A stretch of DNA of 43,257 nucleotides from an uncultured Thermoguttaceae bacterium (lineage in GTDB: Bacteria; Planctomycetota; Planctomycetia; Pirellulales; Thermoguttaceae), in assembly GCA_934725735.1 (NCBI GenBank), contig CAKVCP010000006.1, positions 1 through 43,257 on the forward strand, given 5' to 3'. How positions within the stretch are numbered: position 1 is the stretch's first letter; each line of letters begins with the position of its first letter. The notes beneath the pieces are model-generated. The model saw only the letters and a program-made list of their open reading frames with translations, did no database searches and was not told the DNA's origin. Position numbers and translations under genes: made by a program. This document shows positions 7,882-16,329 of the stretch, piece by piece.

Positions 7882-8766
7882 TTATCTGTCGCGCCAGAGA
7901 TTCTCTTTGGTCAATTTGAAGAGTTCGATGTTGCGTTTCCAGGCGTCGGCGTTCTTAAGCTTCGCGTCGAAATTATTGCTGCCAAAGGAGAATTTGGCGT
8001 CCATTTCGAGCGCAAGTTTCACGAATTGCGGCTTCGGGAACGCCGATTCGGCTTGGATTTCGAGCGCTTTTCCCCCGTCGACGGCTTTTTGAATGAGCGC
8101 GCGCATGCGCTCTTCCGTCCACAGCTCGTCGTAACGCGGCGCGATGAAGTCGGGGAGCCAGGTGACGTTCGCGAGAATGTCGATCGGTTCGGATACGACC
8201 GTCATGCAATGCTGAAAGTAACGCTCAAACCATTCGTCTTGATCGACGTCGTAATCTTTCGGAAGGAGCCAGAGGCGTTCGTCGGAGCCGTCCGGACGTT
8301 TTCCCATAATCATCGTGTCGGCGAGAACGTAGTCGAGACGTTTAAGAATTTTGGGATCGATCGCCGTATGCCAGTCGCGATCGTTGACTTGGATCCCGAT
8401 TTTGAGGCGCTCGGCGACGGGAAGGGTCGCGTTGAATTTTTCGACGTCGAGAATGAACGCGTCGAGGAGTTCGTTCGAATGGAGGGGCCATTCCCTTCCG
8501 ACGTTTTCGAGTACGCCGGAACGCACGCCGGTCGCGAGGGTTCGTTTGTAAGCGAGCTCGGGCGTCATCCCGCCGCGAATGTGGATGTGATAATCTCGAA
8601 GTTCAAGTTCGCGCGTCTGAAGAGGCGCGTAACGACGAAACTCGTCTTCGGTTCCTTGGAGCTGGAGCGCGTCGTCAAAAGCGCGGGAAGAGGAGGAACG
8701 CGAGCCGAAAGCGACGAGGGCCGCTCCGACGCTCCCTAAAAGGAAAGATCGGCGTGTGGACGTCAT
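7882..8766 (-). CDS. Tat-exported PHP-like metal-dependent hydrolase
   Basis: 294 aa. A twin-arginine signal (RRSFLLG at residues 5-11, then a hydrophobic run) predicts folded export. Mature sequence opens with LRDYHIHIRGGMTPEL, where Asp58-Tyr-His60-Ile-His62 is the first metal-binding motif of the PHP/amidohydrolase fold. Later motifs include DYVLADTMIMG, an ILANVTWLPDF segment and EIQAESAFPKPQF, in the places where other metal ligands would lie. PHP proteins are phosphoesterases or nucleases, and related exported planctomycete proteins are of unknown substrate. Its start is five bases past the recJ stop, so it is the second gene of that transcript, which is an odd pairing for an exported protein. 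The fold is fairly clear; the reaction is not. Confidence 0.65.
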   Translation of the reverse strand: MTSTRRSFLLGSVGAALVAFGSRSSSSRAFDDALQLQGTEDEFRRYAPLQTRELELRDYHIHIRGGMTPELAYKRTLATGVRSGVLENVGREWPLHSNELLDAFILDVEKFNATLPVAERLKIGIQVNDRDWHTAIDPKILKRLDYVLADTMIMGKRPDGSDERLWLLPKDYDVDQDEWFERYFQHCMTVVSEPIDILANVTWLPDFIAPRYDELWTEERMRALIQKAVDGGKALEIQAESAFPKPQFVKLALEMDAKFSFGSNNFDAKLKNADAWKRNIELFKLTKENLWRDR

Positions 8767-8771
8767 GGCGT

Positions 8772-10718
8772 TTAGTCTCCGTGTTTGTCGAGAGTGGAGA
8801 GGCGCCAGTCGAGAAGACGCAACTCCACTTGTTGATAAAAATCGTTGAAGGCGATCGAATAGGCGACGTCGTAAAGATAATTCGGATTTTCCGCGCGTAG
8901 ACGCTCGAGTTCGTCCGCCCAGTCGCCGTGATTGAACGCAACCGCTTTGCGTTCCGTTTGGAATTGCCTGAAACGGGCCTGGCAGACGTTCCCCTGCTGA
9001 GTTCCCGTCCCCGGCTTGACTTTTCCGACGCGTCGCGCGTTCACGAGGGTGACCCCGTAGGTTGCAAAGACGGGGGAGGGGTTCTCCGCACCGAAGGGAG
9101 CGAGACGTTCGAGATCGCGGAACGCCGCGAGCGTAATCGCGGCAAAGGGCGCTTCGCCGTCGAGGTAGACGCGCGGCTGGTACTCGTCCGCGTTAAAATG
9201 ACTCGAAACGTATTGACAAAACTTCTCGCGAAACGCGTCGACATTTTTTTCTTTAATTCCGAGCCCAGCGGCTCCCGCGTGTCCGCCGTAGCGAACGAGA
9301 AGGTCGGAACATGCGTCGAGCGCTTGGTACATGTTGAAGGAACTGTCGGGGACTCCGCGCGCCGAACCGGGGTTGAGTTCCGGATTGCGCAGCGCGATCA
9401 TGACGGTCGGCTTATAGAATCGATCCGAGAGACGCCCGGCGACGACTCCGATGACTCCGGGATGCCATGACGCGCTCGCGAGAACAAACGCGGGGGCGTC
9501 GAGATAACGCTCGTTAATCATCTGGAGCGCTTCGGTCATGATGCGGCGTTCTAGTTTTTGTCGCGTCGCGTTGAGGGAGTTGACGTAGGGAGCGAGTTCG
9601 CGCGCGCGCGACGGATCGTTGGTGATTAAGAGTTCGACGCCAAGGGTCGCGAGCCCCATCTGTCCCGCCGCGGCGAGTTGATGCGGGTGAGCGAGAAGCT
9701 GTTTTCCGCGCTGCCAGCTAATTTCGTCGTCCGCGTCTTTGGGAGTCGATTCATTCAGAACTTCGCGCCCCGCAGCGTTGAGACGCGGCGCGATCATATA
9801 GCCGACGTCGTCGCTCGTAATGCGTTTAGGACGCGTCGAGGAATATTCTAGAAGGAATTTGACTCCCATCGGAAGATGATCGACAAGGGAACGTTCAAGC
9901 GCATAACGAACAAGCGTTCGGTTTTCGTCGCGTAGCGGCACGACGTCGGCGATCGTTCCAAGCGCCGCGTAGCCGATCGCTCCGAGGAGAAATTCGCGCA
10001 TCTCTTGCGACGTCTTCACCCCGTCGGGCCCCATTTCGACGCCCAGTTGCCACGCAAGTTTGAACGCGACGAACGCCCCGCAAATTTCGGGGAAAGGATA
10101 GGGCGGCTCCCCCTCGACTTCAAGCTTCGGATGGACGATCGCCGGACAGTCGGGAAGGACTTGGCGTCCCGTCTTCTCGTCGACAAGAGGCGAATGGTGA
10201 TCCGTTATGACGAGATCGAGCCCGAGTTCTTTGGCATAGGCCGCTTCTTTAAGGCTCATGATTCCGCAGTCGACGGTCGCCACGACTTGCGCTCCGTTTT
10301 CCTCCTTGAGGCGTTTGAGCGCGGCGCAATTGAGCCCGTATCCCTCTTCAAGACGATTAGGCACGTAGAAGACGCATTTTCCGCCGCATTTTTTAATCCC
10401 TTGTAAGAGAACGGCTGTGGCGGTCATTCCGTCGACGTCGTAGTCGCCGTAAACGACGATTTGCTTTTGCGCGCGGATCGCTTTGGCGAGAAACTTGGCC
10501 GCCTGAACGCAACCAGGCAGCCGCGTCGGATTATGCAGACCTCGAGATAGACTTGGCGGCGCAAGAAAGGAAATGATTTTATCAGGTTCGCGGAAGCCTC
10601 GACCCAATAAGGCTTGAGCCACAAGGGGCGAGATCTTCGTTTGACGCGCGATCCTTTCCACCGCGTCGGGATCGTACGGCCTTGCGAGCCATAGTTTTGG
10701 TTTTTGTGCTTCTGCCAT
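8772..10718 (-). CDS. recJ: Single-stranded-DNA-specific 5'-3' exonuclease
   Basis: 648 aa. RecJ degrades 5'-ended single strands in RecF-pathway recombination and mismatch or base-excision repair. It shows the DHH-family motifs in order: YGDYDVDGMTATAVL (Asp92 to Asp96), VATVDCGI, VITDHHSPL, AIVHPK, and the DHHA1 signature YGGHAGAAGLGI, then a C-terminal OB-like region. The N-terminus LARPYDPDAVERIARQTKISPLVAQALLGRG is the usual RecJ opening. The sequence is longer than the typical 560-580 aa; I think the excess lies between the DHH and DHHA1 parts and near DYVDKLA-like helices. AGGAAG eight bases ahead of the ATG supports the start. A PHP-like gene follows after five bases. Confidence 0.93.
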   Translation of the reverse strand: MAEAQKPKLWLARPYDPDAVERIARQTKISPLVAQALLGRGFREPDKIISFLAPPSLSRGLHNPTRLPGCVQAAKFLAKAIRAQKQIVVYGDYDVDGMTATAVLLQGIKKCGGKCVFYVPNRLEEGYGLNCAALKRLKEENGAQVVATVDCGIMSLKEAAYAKELGLDLVITDHHSPLVDEKTGRQVLPDCPAIVHPKLEVEGEPPYPFPEICGAFVAFKLAWQLGVEMGPDGVKTSQEMREFLLGAIGYAALGTIADVVPLRDENRTLVRYALERSLVDHLPMGVKFLLEYSSTRPKRITSDDVGYMIAPRLNAAGREVLNESTPKDADDEISWQRGKQLLAHPHQLAAAGQMGLATLGVELLITNDPSRARELAPYVNSLNATRQKLERRIMTEALQMINERYLDAPAFVLASASWHPGVIGVVAGRLSDRFYKPTVMIALRNPELNPGSARGVPDSSFNMYQALDACSDLLVRYGGHAGAAGLGIKEKNVDAFREKFCQYVSSHFNADEYQPRVYLDGEAPFAAITLAAFRDLERLAPFGAENPSPVFATYGVTLVNARRVGKVKPGTGTQQGNVCQARFRQFQTERKAVAFNHGDWADELERLRAENPNYLYDVAYSIAFNDFYQQVELRLLDWRLSTLDKHGD

Positions 10719-11399
10719 CGATAAAACTTCCTAAACGACCAAAATCGTTCAAGGGGTTTCGCGTCCCTGAACCCCGCGCCGGTCTTACACGCTTCTTTAA
10801 ATCGTTTTTAAACTCTCATTGTAACCGCTTTAGGGTTGGCGCGTCAAGTCCCTAAAGTCAAGATAGTCGCGACTATTCGAGCCGCTGGCCGCAAATGGCG
10901 CGTGGGAACGCGGGCTCCAGCGGACTCCCAAGCGATTTTTACGAACTTCGTGAGGAATAACGCGTCGCGAAAAGGTTTTTTCGGGACGTCGTCGCGCCAT
11001 TTTTTGTCGACGCGTTTCATAAATTGGACGAACTGCGTCGAAACAGAGCGTTTTGCGACTTTCTAGAGAAAATCTTTAATTCCTTTATTGCTATACGTTT
11101 ATAGCGTATGGCTATTGCCCAGAAAAGGGACGAATTCTCTGTTTTTTTACCGGTGGCGTCGCATAATAGTAGAATACTTAATATAATGGGTGGTTAGGAA
11201 GATAGAGTAAGGGCGCAACTTTCCAAAAGAAAATTTTGGGGTAAATTTATCACTAAACTGGGACGACGCGGAAAGACGCGTTGAGTGATAATCGCGTCTA
11301 AATTCAGCTTAAAGCACGGCGGAGACGCCGGACTGAAGAATTACCGCTTCGGGTCTGCGATTCAGCGGGACGAGGCGTCGCCATTAAGGATCAGCCATT
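10719..11399 (+). other. Intergenic: divergent promoter region and structured glgA leader
   Basis: About 680 bases between the divergent recJ and glgA genes. The left half is GC-rich and shows no gene I can support; a 76-codon open frame at 10836 has no homology or SD. Bases 11090-11260 are A/T-rich and hold a consensus TATAAT at 11182-11187. Bases 11311-11384 form likely RNA hairpins: CGGCG-GAGA-CGCCG (11317-11330, a GNRA tetraloop) and CTGAA/TTCAG (11333-11365) enclosing a small ACC/GGT helix. GACGCC at 11324-11329 can instead pair with GGCGTC at 11374-11379. The glgA ribosome-binding site AAGGA is at 11386-11390. Confidence 0.5.
11182..11187 (+). promoter_or_regulatory. Candidate -10 element for the glgA-gspF-DUF58 unit
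   Basis: TATAAT in an AT-rich stretch about 213 bases ahead of the glgA start. No good -35 is found at the usual distance (TCGCAT at 17 bases), so an alternative sigma factor or activator would be needed. Confidence 0.35.
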
Positions 11400-12965
11400 A
11401 TGCACATTCTATTTGTTACTAGCGAAGCGACCCCTTGGTCGAAGACTGGCGGTTTGGCCGACGTTTGTAGCGCTCTTCCTAAGACGCTTTCCCTTCTTGG
11501 TAGAGAAGTCTCCATTGTGACTCCTTACTATCGTTGCGTTCGCGATTGGTTTCTCAAGAACTGCGGCGAGGAGCCCGAGGCGATGTACGGGGTCACGCTG
11601 AGCGCGCCGATGGGTAAGAAGGAATGTCGCGGCGGCGTTCGTAAGGCGACGCTGGACGGAACGAATGCGACGGTCTATTTTATCGAGCACAACGACTTCT
11701 ACGGACGCGAAGGAATCTACAACTATCAAGGGGTCGATTATGCGGATAATTTCCAACGATTCGCCTTTTTAAGTCGCGCGTCGCTCGAACTTATTCGCCG
11801 CTTGTCGTTGGAGGTCGACATAATCCACGTCAACGATTGGCAGACGGCGTTGGTTCCGGTCTATCTCGACACTCTGTATCGGTCTCGATCGCGTTTGGAC
11901 GGGCCTTCGTCCTTAGGCAGACTTGCGTATCCCAAGATCACCGACGTCGCGGGGGACGACGCGCCCTTGTTTGACCGAATCAAAACGGTGTTGACGATCC
12001 ATAACCTTCGCCATCAAGGAAGATTCTGGCGCGGCGCGATGGATTCCTTGGGACTCGATTGGAGCCTCTTCTCCTACGACAAGATGGAATTTTACGGTCA
12101 GGTTAATTACCTGAAATCGGGCGTCGTTTTTTCCGACGCGATCACGACGGTCAGCCCACAATACGCGCAGGAGATTCAGACGAAGCCCTTTGGCGAACGG
12201 TTGCAAGGCGTCTTGAAAGAACGCGCGAACGACCTATTCGGTATTCTCAACGGTATCGACACGGACGAATGGGATCCCGCGAAGGACGAGTATCTGCCTG
12301 CAAATTACGACGTCGATCATATCTATCCAGGAAAAAGCGAGTGCAAAGCGCGACTTCAAGAAGAGGTCGGTCTTCCAGTGGAACCGAAGACGCCCCTTCT
12401 AGGCGTGGTAAGCCGTTTTGATCCTCAAAAAGGATTGGATCTTGTCGCCGAAGTCGCGGGTAATTTTATCGAACAATACGGCGTTCAATTTGTGGTTCTC
12501 GGATCGGGAGAGCGCGAATTGGGTGATCGATTCCGCGGTTTAGCGTATCGTTATCCGCGCAACTTCGCGCTGCGCGACACATTCTCCGTCGCGCTTTCAC
12601 ACCGCATTGAAGCGGGCTCCGACGTTTTCCTAATGCCGAGTCGATACGAGCCGTGCGGACTCAATCAGATGTATAGCTTGCGTTACGGAACCCTTCCGGT
12701 TGTGCATAACGTCGGCGGATTGCACGACACGGTCGTCAACGGATCGGAAGAGAATATCCGCGCGGGAATCGCCAATGGTTTCCTCCTTTATTGCTTCTCC
12801 GCCGACGATATGACGAAGGCTCTAAACTGGACGTTGGAGCTCTATCGTCACCATCCCGACGAATGGCAAAAAATGATGCGCACGGCGATGAATTGCGATC
12901 ATTCGTGGCAAAAGAGCGCGCTTGAGTACGACGCCCTTTATAACAAGCTATTGTCGAAATTCTGA
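11400..12965 (+). CDS. glgA: Glycogen (starch) synthase, GT5 family
   Basis: 521 aa. GlgA extends alpha-1,4-glucan chains using ADP-glucose in the cytoplasm. The N-terminal GT5 domain begins HILFVTSEATPWSKTGGLADV, whose KTGGLAD loop binds the nucleotide sugar. HVNDWQTALVPVYL and VLTIHNLRHQGRFW follow. The C-terminal GT1 domain has GVVSRFDPQKGLDL and the catalytic SRYEPCGLNQMYSLRYGTLP with the two acidic residues of the EX7E-like motif. An insertion of about 35 residues (roughly 161-195) relative to the E. coli protein explains the extra length. AAGGA precedes the ATG by nine bases. A GspF-like gene begins four bases after the stop, giving an unusual operon of glycogen and secretion genes. Confidence 0.93.
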   Translation: MHILFVTSEATPWSKTGGLADVCSALPKTLSLLGREVSIVTPYYRCVRDWFLKNCGEEPEAMYGVTLSAPMGKKECRGGVRKATLDGTNATVYFIEHNDFYGREGIYNYQGVDYADNFQRFAFLSRASLELIRRLSLEVDIIHVNDWQTALVPVYLDTLYRSRSRLDGPSSLGRLAYPKITDVAGDDAPLFDRIKTVLTIHNLRHQGRFWRGAMDSLGLDWSLFSYDKMEFYGQVNYLKSGVVFSDAITTVSPQYAQEIQTKPFGERLQGVLKERANDLFGILNGIDTDEWDPAKDEYLPANYDVDHIYPGKSECKARLQEEVGLPVEPKTPLLGVVSRFDPQKGLDLVAEVAGNFIEQYGVQFVVLGSGERELGDRFRGLAYRYPRNFALRDTFSVALSHRIEAGSDVFLMPSRYEPCGLNQMYSLRYGTLPVVHNVGGLHDTVVNGSEENIRAGIANGFLLYCFSADDMTKALNWTLELYRHHPDEWQKMMRTAMNCDHSWQKSALEYDALYNKLLSKF

Positions 12966-12969
12966 GAGC

Positions 12970-14184
12970 ATGCCTGAGTTTAAATATAAAGCGAAGTCGC
13001 GCGCCGGTAAGGACGTCGTGGGGCTCATGACCGCCAACACGCGGAAAGAAGCCCTCGAACGCCTCGCCGCACAGAAACTATTTCCGATCTCCGTAGAAGA
13101 CGCGCATAAGAACGACGTCAACGTTGACAAGTGGTTTCGAAAAAAGCCGCCGACCGCCGCCGTCGCCGACTTTCTTACGCAACTCGGGGAACTACTCGAG
13201 AACGGGGTGCCCGTGCTCACGGCGTTCCAAGCGTTGAGCAAGCAAACGCCGAACGCCGCGCTTCGCGAGGTCGTGCAGGATATTGGCGATCAAGTCGCCG
13301 ACGGTCAAAGTCTCGACGCCGCTTTCGCTTCGCACAGCAAAGTCTTCGACGATCTGACGCTGAGCGTTATTCGCGCGGGAAACGAAGGCGCCTTCTTGGA
13401 GGCCGCGCTCAAAAGAACCGCGAAATTCATCGAAGATCAAGAGGAAATTAAGTCCCGTATTAAAGGCGCGATGATTTATCCGAGCGTTTTGGCGACCGTC
13501 GGCGTTATCGTCGTGTCCGTCCTTTTGATCGCCTTCGTCCCGAAATTCGAGCCGATGTTCGAATCCGTCGTCGACAGCGGAAAGAGCCTCCCAATCGCGA
13601 CCGTTTGGCTCTTGGCGTTCCGTGATTTCTGCGGCAAATACGGCTTCTATCTTCTGGGCGGGTTGATCGCGTTCGTCGTATGGGCGAAAATTCAAGCGTC
13701 GACGAAGTCGGGAAGGCGTTTTCTCGACAAATGGAAGCTCCGCATACCCGTGATAGGTCCCGTCGCGCAAGGTTCCGCCGTTTCGAAGCTCTGCCGCGTT
13801 CTCGGAACCCTTTTGCAAAACGGCGTGCCGATTTTGCGCGCTCTCGAGATTAGCGCGCGTTCGACGGGCAACGCCCTTTTGCAGGCCTCCGTCGAAAAGG
13901 CCGTCGACGCCGTTTCCGCAGGGGAACCCCTGTCGAAGCCGCTGCAAGAGAGCGGGCTCATTCCGCCTCAGGCGATGACGATGATCTCGATCGCCGAGGA
14001 GTCCAACACCCTGGAAAAGGTCTTGCTCAATCTTTCCGATTCGTTAGAGCGTCAACTTTCGAAAAAAATCGACATTATGGTTCGCTTACTTGAACCGATG
14101 ATGTTGTTGATGCTCGCGGGCGCGGTCTTCTATATCATTCTCGCGCTGCTGCTACCCGTTTTCCAGATGACGGACGCGGCGTGA
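12970..14184 (+). CDS. Type II secretion/type IV pilus inner-membrane platform protein, GspF/PilC
   Basis: 404 aa. GspF/PilC is the inner-membrane platform on which the assembly ATPase acts. The N-terminus MPEFKYKAKSRAGKDVVG is the standard family opening, so the ATG at 12970 is preferred over an earlier start inside glgA. Two T2SSF domains follow: residues about 64-187, containing GELLENGVPVLTAFQAL and EEIKSRIKGAMIYPSVLA, and about 265-390, containing GTLLQNGVPILRALEI and IAEESNTLEKVLLNL. Membrane helices lie near 170-190, 222-242 and 375-397. All domains look complete. The cognate GspE ATPase and pilins are not in this window; the J-like/GspE-N protein at 5328 is not an ATPase and does not replace them. 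Confidence 0.92.
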   Translation: MPEFKYKAKSRAGKDVVGLMTANTRKEALERLAAQKLFPISVEDAHKNDVNVDKWFRKKPPTAAVADFLTQLGELLENGVPVLTAFQALSKQTPNAALREVVQDIGDQVADGQSLDAAFASHSKVFDDLTLSVIRAGNEGAFLEAALKRTAKFIEDQEEIKSRIKGAMIYPSVLATVGVIVVSVLLIAFVPKFEPMFESVVDSGKSLPIATVWLLAFRDFCGKYGFYLLGGLIAFVVWAKIQASTKSGRRFLDKWKLRIPVIGPVAQGSAVSKLCRVLGTLLQNGVPILRALEISARSTGNALLQASVEKAVDAVSAGEPLSKPLQESGLIPPQAMTMISIAEESNTLEKVLLNLSDSLERQLSKKIDIMVRLLEPMMLLMLAGAVFYIILALLLPVFQMTDAA

Positions 14185-14200
14185 CGCGCAAGGAGCTGCT

Positions 14201-15100
14201 GTGCAAAATAGCGAAGCGTATTTGAAACCGAGCGTCGTTCAGTCGATCAAACGTCTCGATTTGAAGGCTCAATTCATCGTGAAAGGCTTCATGCACGGAC
14301 TTCATTCGAGTCCGTTGCAGGGCTTCTCCGTCGAGTTTAGCGAGCATCGAAAATATGAGCGGGGGGACGATCCGAAGGATCTCGACTGGGTTCTTTACGC
14401 GCGGACGGACAAATATTACGTGAAGAAATATGAGGCGGAGACGAACATGACGGGCTGGCTCGTCGTGGATTCGAGCGCCTCGATGGGGAGCGCCGCTAAC
14501 GGCGAACGCGTGACAAAGTTTGACTACGCGATTTCTTTAGCTGCGGCGCTCTGTTATCTCATGATTAGTCGCCAAGACCCCGTCGGATTAGCGACTTTTG
14601 GCGAAAAGCTTGGCAAATCGCTTCCGCCGCGTTCTAAGCGTTCTCAGTTCGGATCGGTCTTGTCGACCCTTGCGCAGTTGCGCCCCGCGGGAGAAACGAA
14701 CGTGGCTCATTCTCTTGCGCAGTTGGCGGGGATGCTGAAACGCGCGTCTCTGATTATGATTTTTTCCGATCTCTTAGGCGATCCGGAAGAGACGCTCCGC
14801 GCGATTTATCGGTTGCGTCACGCGGGGCACGACGTGATTATTTTTCACATCCTCGACGACGCCGAGGCGCGTTTTCCTTTTCAGGGAACGGTCGAGCTTG
14901 AAGACCCGGAAACGGGAGAAACGATGGTGGTCGACGCCGAAGCGGTGCGAGACGATTATCTCAAGTCGCTCGACGCGTTTCGGGAACGTTTTCGCCGCGA
15001 GGGTTCGCGCGCGAAATTCGACTTTGTCGAGCTCGATGTGACGATTCCCTTTGATAAAGCGCTCTTAGAGTATTTGACGGCGCGCGCCGCGAGAAAATAA
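14201..15100 (+). CDS. DUF58 / vWA-like domain protein
   Basis: 299 aa, GTG start with AAGGAG at 14190-14195. The DUF58 hallmark GDDPKDLDWVLYARTDKYYVKKYEAE sits at residues 54-80 and is followed by a vWA-like metal site, VVDSSASMGS. Later it has MIFSDLLGDPEETLRAI and HDVIIFHILDDAEARFPF, consistent with a Rossmann-like vWA fold. Genes of this family usually neighbour a MoxR-type AAA ATPase, with which they are thought to act as a chaperone-like pair for assembling protein complexes; none is seen here, so its partner is elsewhere or the pairing is lost. It is the third gene after glgA and a GspF gene, 16 bases past the previous stop. Convergent to the next gene with only 20 bases between. Confidence 0.85.
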   Translation: MQNSEAYLKPSVVQSIKRLDLKAQFIVKGFMHGLHSSPLQGFSVEFSEHRKYERGDDPKDLDWVLYARTDKYYVKKYEAETNMTGWLVVDSSASMGSAANGERVTKFDYAISLAAALCYLMISRQDPVGLATFGEKLGKSLPPRSKRSQFGSVLSTLAQLRPAGETNVAHSLAQLAGMLKRASLIMIFSDLLGDPEETLRAIYRLRHAGHDVIIFHILDDAEARFPFQGTVELEDPETGETMVVDAEAVRDDYLKSLDAFRERFRREGSRAKFDFVELDVTIPFDKALLEYLTARAARK

Positions 15101-15120
15101 GGGAAAGCCCCCCGAGCGCG

Positions 15121-16173
15121 TTATTCCGCCGTTTCGTTCGATTCGTCCTCTTTATTGGGGACGCTGAGCATATCGATTACGTTGAAAACGGTCGACTCGT
15201 CCGACGGCGTTTGCTCCGACTTCGCCTCCGTTGGCGCCGTCGCGTTTTTTTCGCCCTTGAACGCATTGCGCGATTTTCGTTGAGGCGCGTTCTTGATCGG
15301 ACGAACTTCGCTCGTAGGAAGGACGACGCGCCGCCCTTCCCGGTCGTTGTCGTTTAATATCTCGACGACGACTTTCTGCGCCAGAAGCTGCTGATCGACG
15401 ACTCGACCGACGCCCGCTTCCGTCGAGACGTAAGAGCCGATCGCGGGGGATTTCCTTTGCAGTTCGCAGTAGCAGTCGTTCTCATAGCGCATACAACATT
15501 TTAGGCGACCGCAGTGTCCCGAGATTTTCGACGGATCGCACGTTTCCACTTGGAGTTTCGCCACCTTCATCGCAACGGAGGGCATACGGATGAGGAACGT
15601 ATTGCAACAGACTTCGCGTCCGCAGTCTCCGATCACCTCGCGGAGTTTTGTCGCGTCGCGCACTCCGATTTGTTTCATCTCAATGCGCGTCTGAAATTCC
15701 GCCGCCAGGGAACGAACGAGTTCGCGGAAATCGACGCGTCCCTCCGCGACGTAGTAGACGATGAGACGCTCGCCCCCAAGAATACGCTCGATTTTGACGA
15801 GAGAAAGCGCGACGTTAAAACGATGAACCGTTTTTAGACAGCGTATATAGTCTTCTTTTTCGCGCGCCTTGTTATTCGCGATCCGTTCCTTGTCTTGATC
15901 CGTAAGGACGCGAACGAATTCTGGCTGGGGAATCGAATCCTTTTTGGGGCTGTCGGCAGACGCGTCCGGCGATTTCGCGTGGGAGGAGGGCCCGAAAACC
16001 ATTTCTTGGATTTGTTCAAGGCTCGCTTCGCAAACGATCGTTCCCAATTCAAGACCGCGCAAGGTTCGAACCGCGATCTTGACCCCATGACGCAGCGATT
16101 GCGCGTCCTCTTCCGAACAAACGATTCGCGCAACCGTGCGCATGGCGCTGTAGCGAATAAGAAAACTCTTCAT
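15121..16173 (-). CDS. RicT/PSP1-family regulatory complex protein
   Basis: 350 aa from the ATG at 16173. The PSP1 C-terminal domain is clear: EVIGDCGREVCCNTFLIRMPSVAMKVAKLQ, KISGHCGRLKCCMRYE and the flanking cysteines that ligate Fe-S clusters in B. subtilis RicT (YaaT). RicT acts with RicA and RicF in RNA maturation through RNase Y; whether a planctomycete homologue does the same is unknown. The N-terminal part RTLRGLELGTIVCEASLE aligns with the first PSP1 segment. A serine/proline-rich insertion and a Lys/Glu-rich C-terminal tail of about 60 residues extend it beyond the usual 270-290. Start is uncertain: no SD is seen at 16173, an in-frame frame extends to 16236, and Met at about 16143 is also possible. 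Confidence 0.82.
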   Translation of the reverse strand: MKSFLIRYSAMRTVARIVCSEEDAQSLRHGVKIAVRTLRGLELGTIVCEASLEQIQEMVFGPSSHAKSPDASADSPKKDSIPQPEFVRVLTDQDKERIANNKAREKEDYIRCLKTVHRFNVALSLVKIERILGGERLIVYYVAEGRVDFRELVRSLAAEFQTRIEMKQIGVRDATKLREVIGDCGREVCCNTFLIRMPSVAMKVAKLQVETCDPSKISGHCGRLKCCMRYENDCYCELQRKSPAIGSYVSTEAGVGRVVDQQLLAQKVVVEILNDNDREGRRVVLPTSEVRPIKNAPQRKSRNAFKGEKNATAPTEAKSEQTPSDESTVFNVIDMLSVPNKEDESNETAE

Positions 16174-16289
16174 CGTTTCAATATCTATCCATCCGTCGTA
16201 AACGCCGCGCGGGACGGCGAGAATCTGCAAAAACAAAAGAACGCCCGCGAGACGGTAAATTTGACGTTCGGGGCGTTTCTATTTTACGT

Positions 16290-16316
16290 GCGCGACGCTA
16301 GAGTCAAGCGTCGCGC
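16290..16316 (-). terminator. Possible terminator after the Gfo/Idh/MocA gene
   Basis: A perfect 10-base stem, GCGCGACGCT (16290-16299) and AGCGTCGCGC (16307-16316), with a 7-base loop. The downstream tract on the minus strand is ACGTAAAATAG, so there is no T-run; it could be a weak terminator or an mRNA 3' protector. Confidence 0.4.
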
Positions 16317-16329
16317 GACAAGGGAAACA

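Noticed and set aside
10836..11066. A 76-codon open frame in the recJ-glgA gap.
   Set aside because: No SD, no homology, and composition like non-coding DNA.
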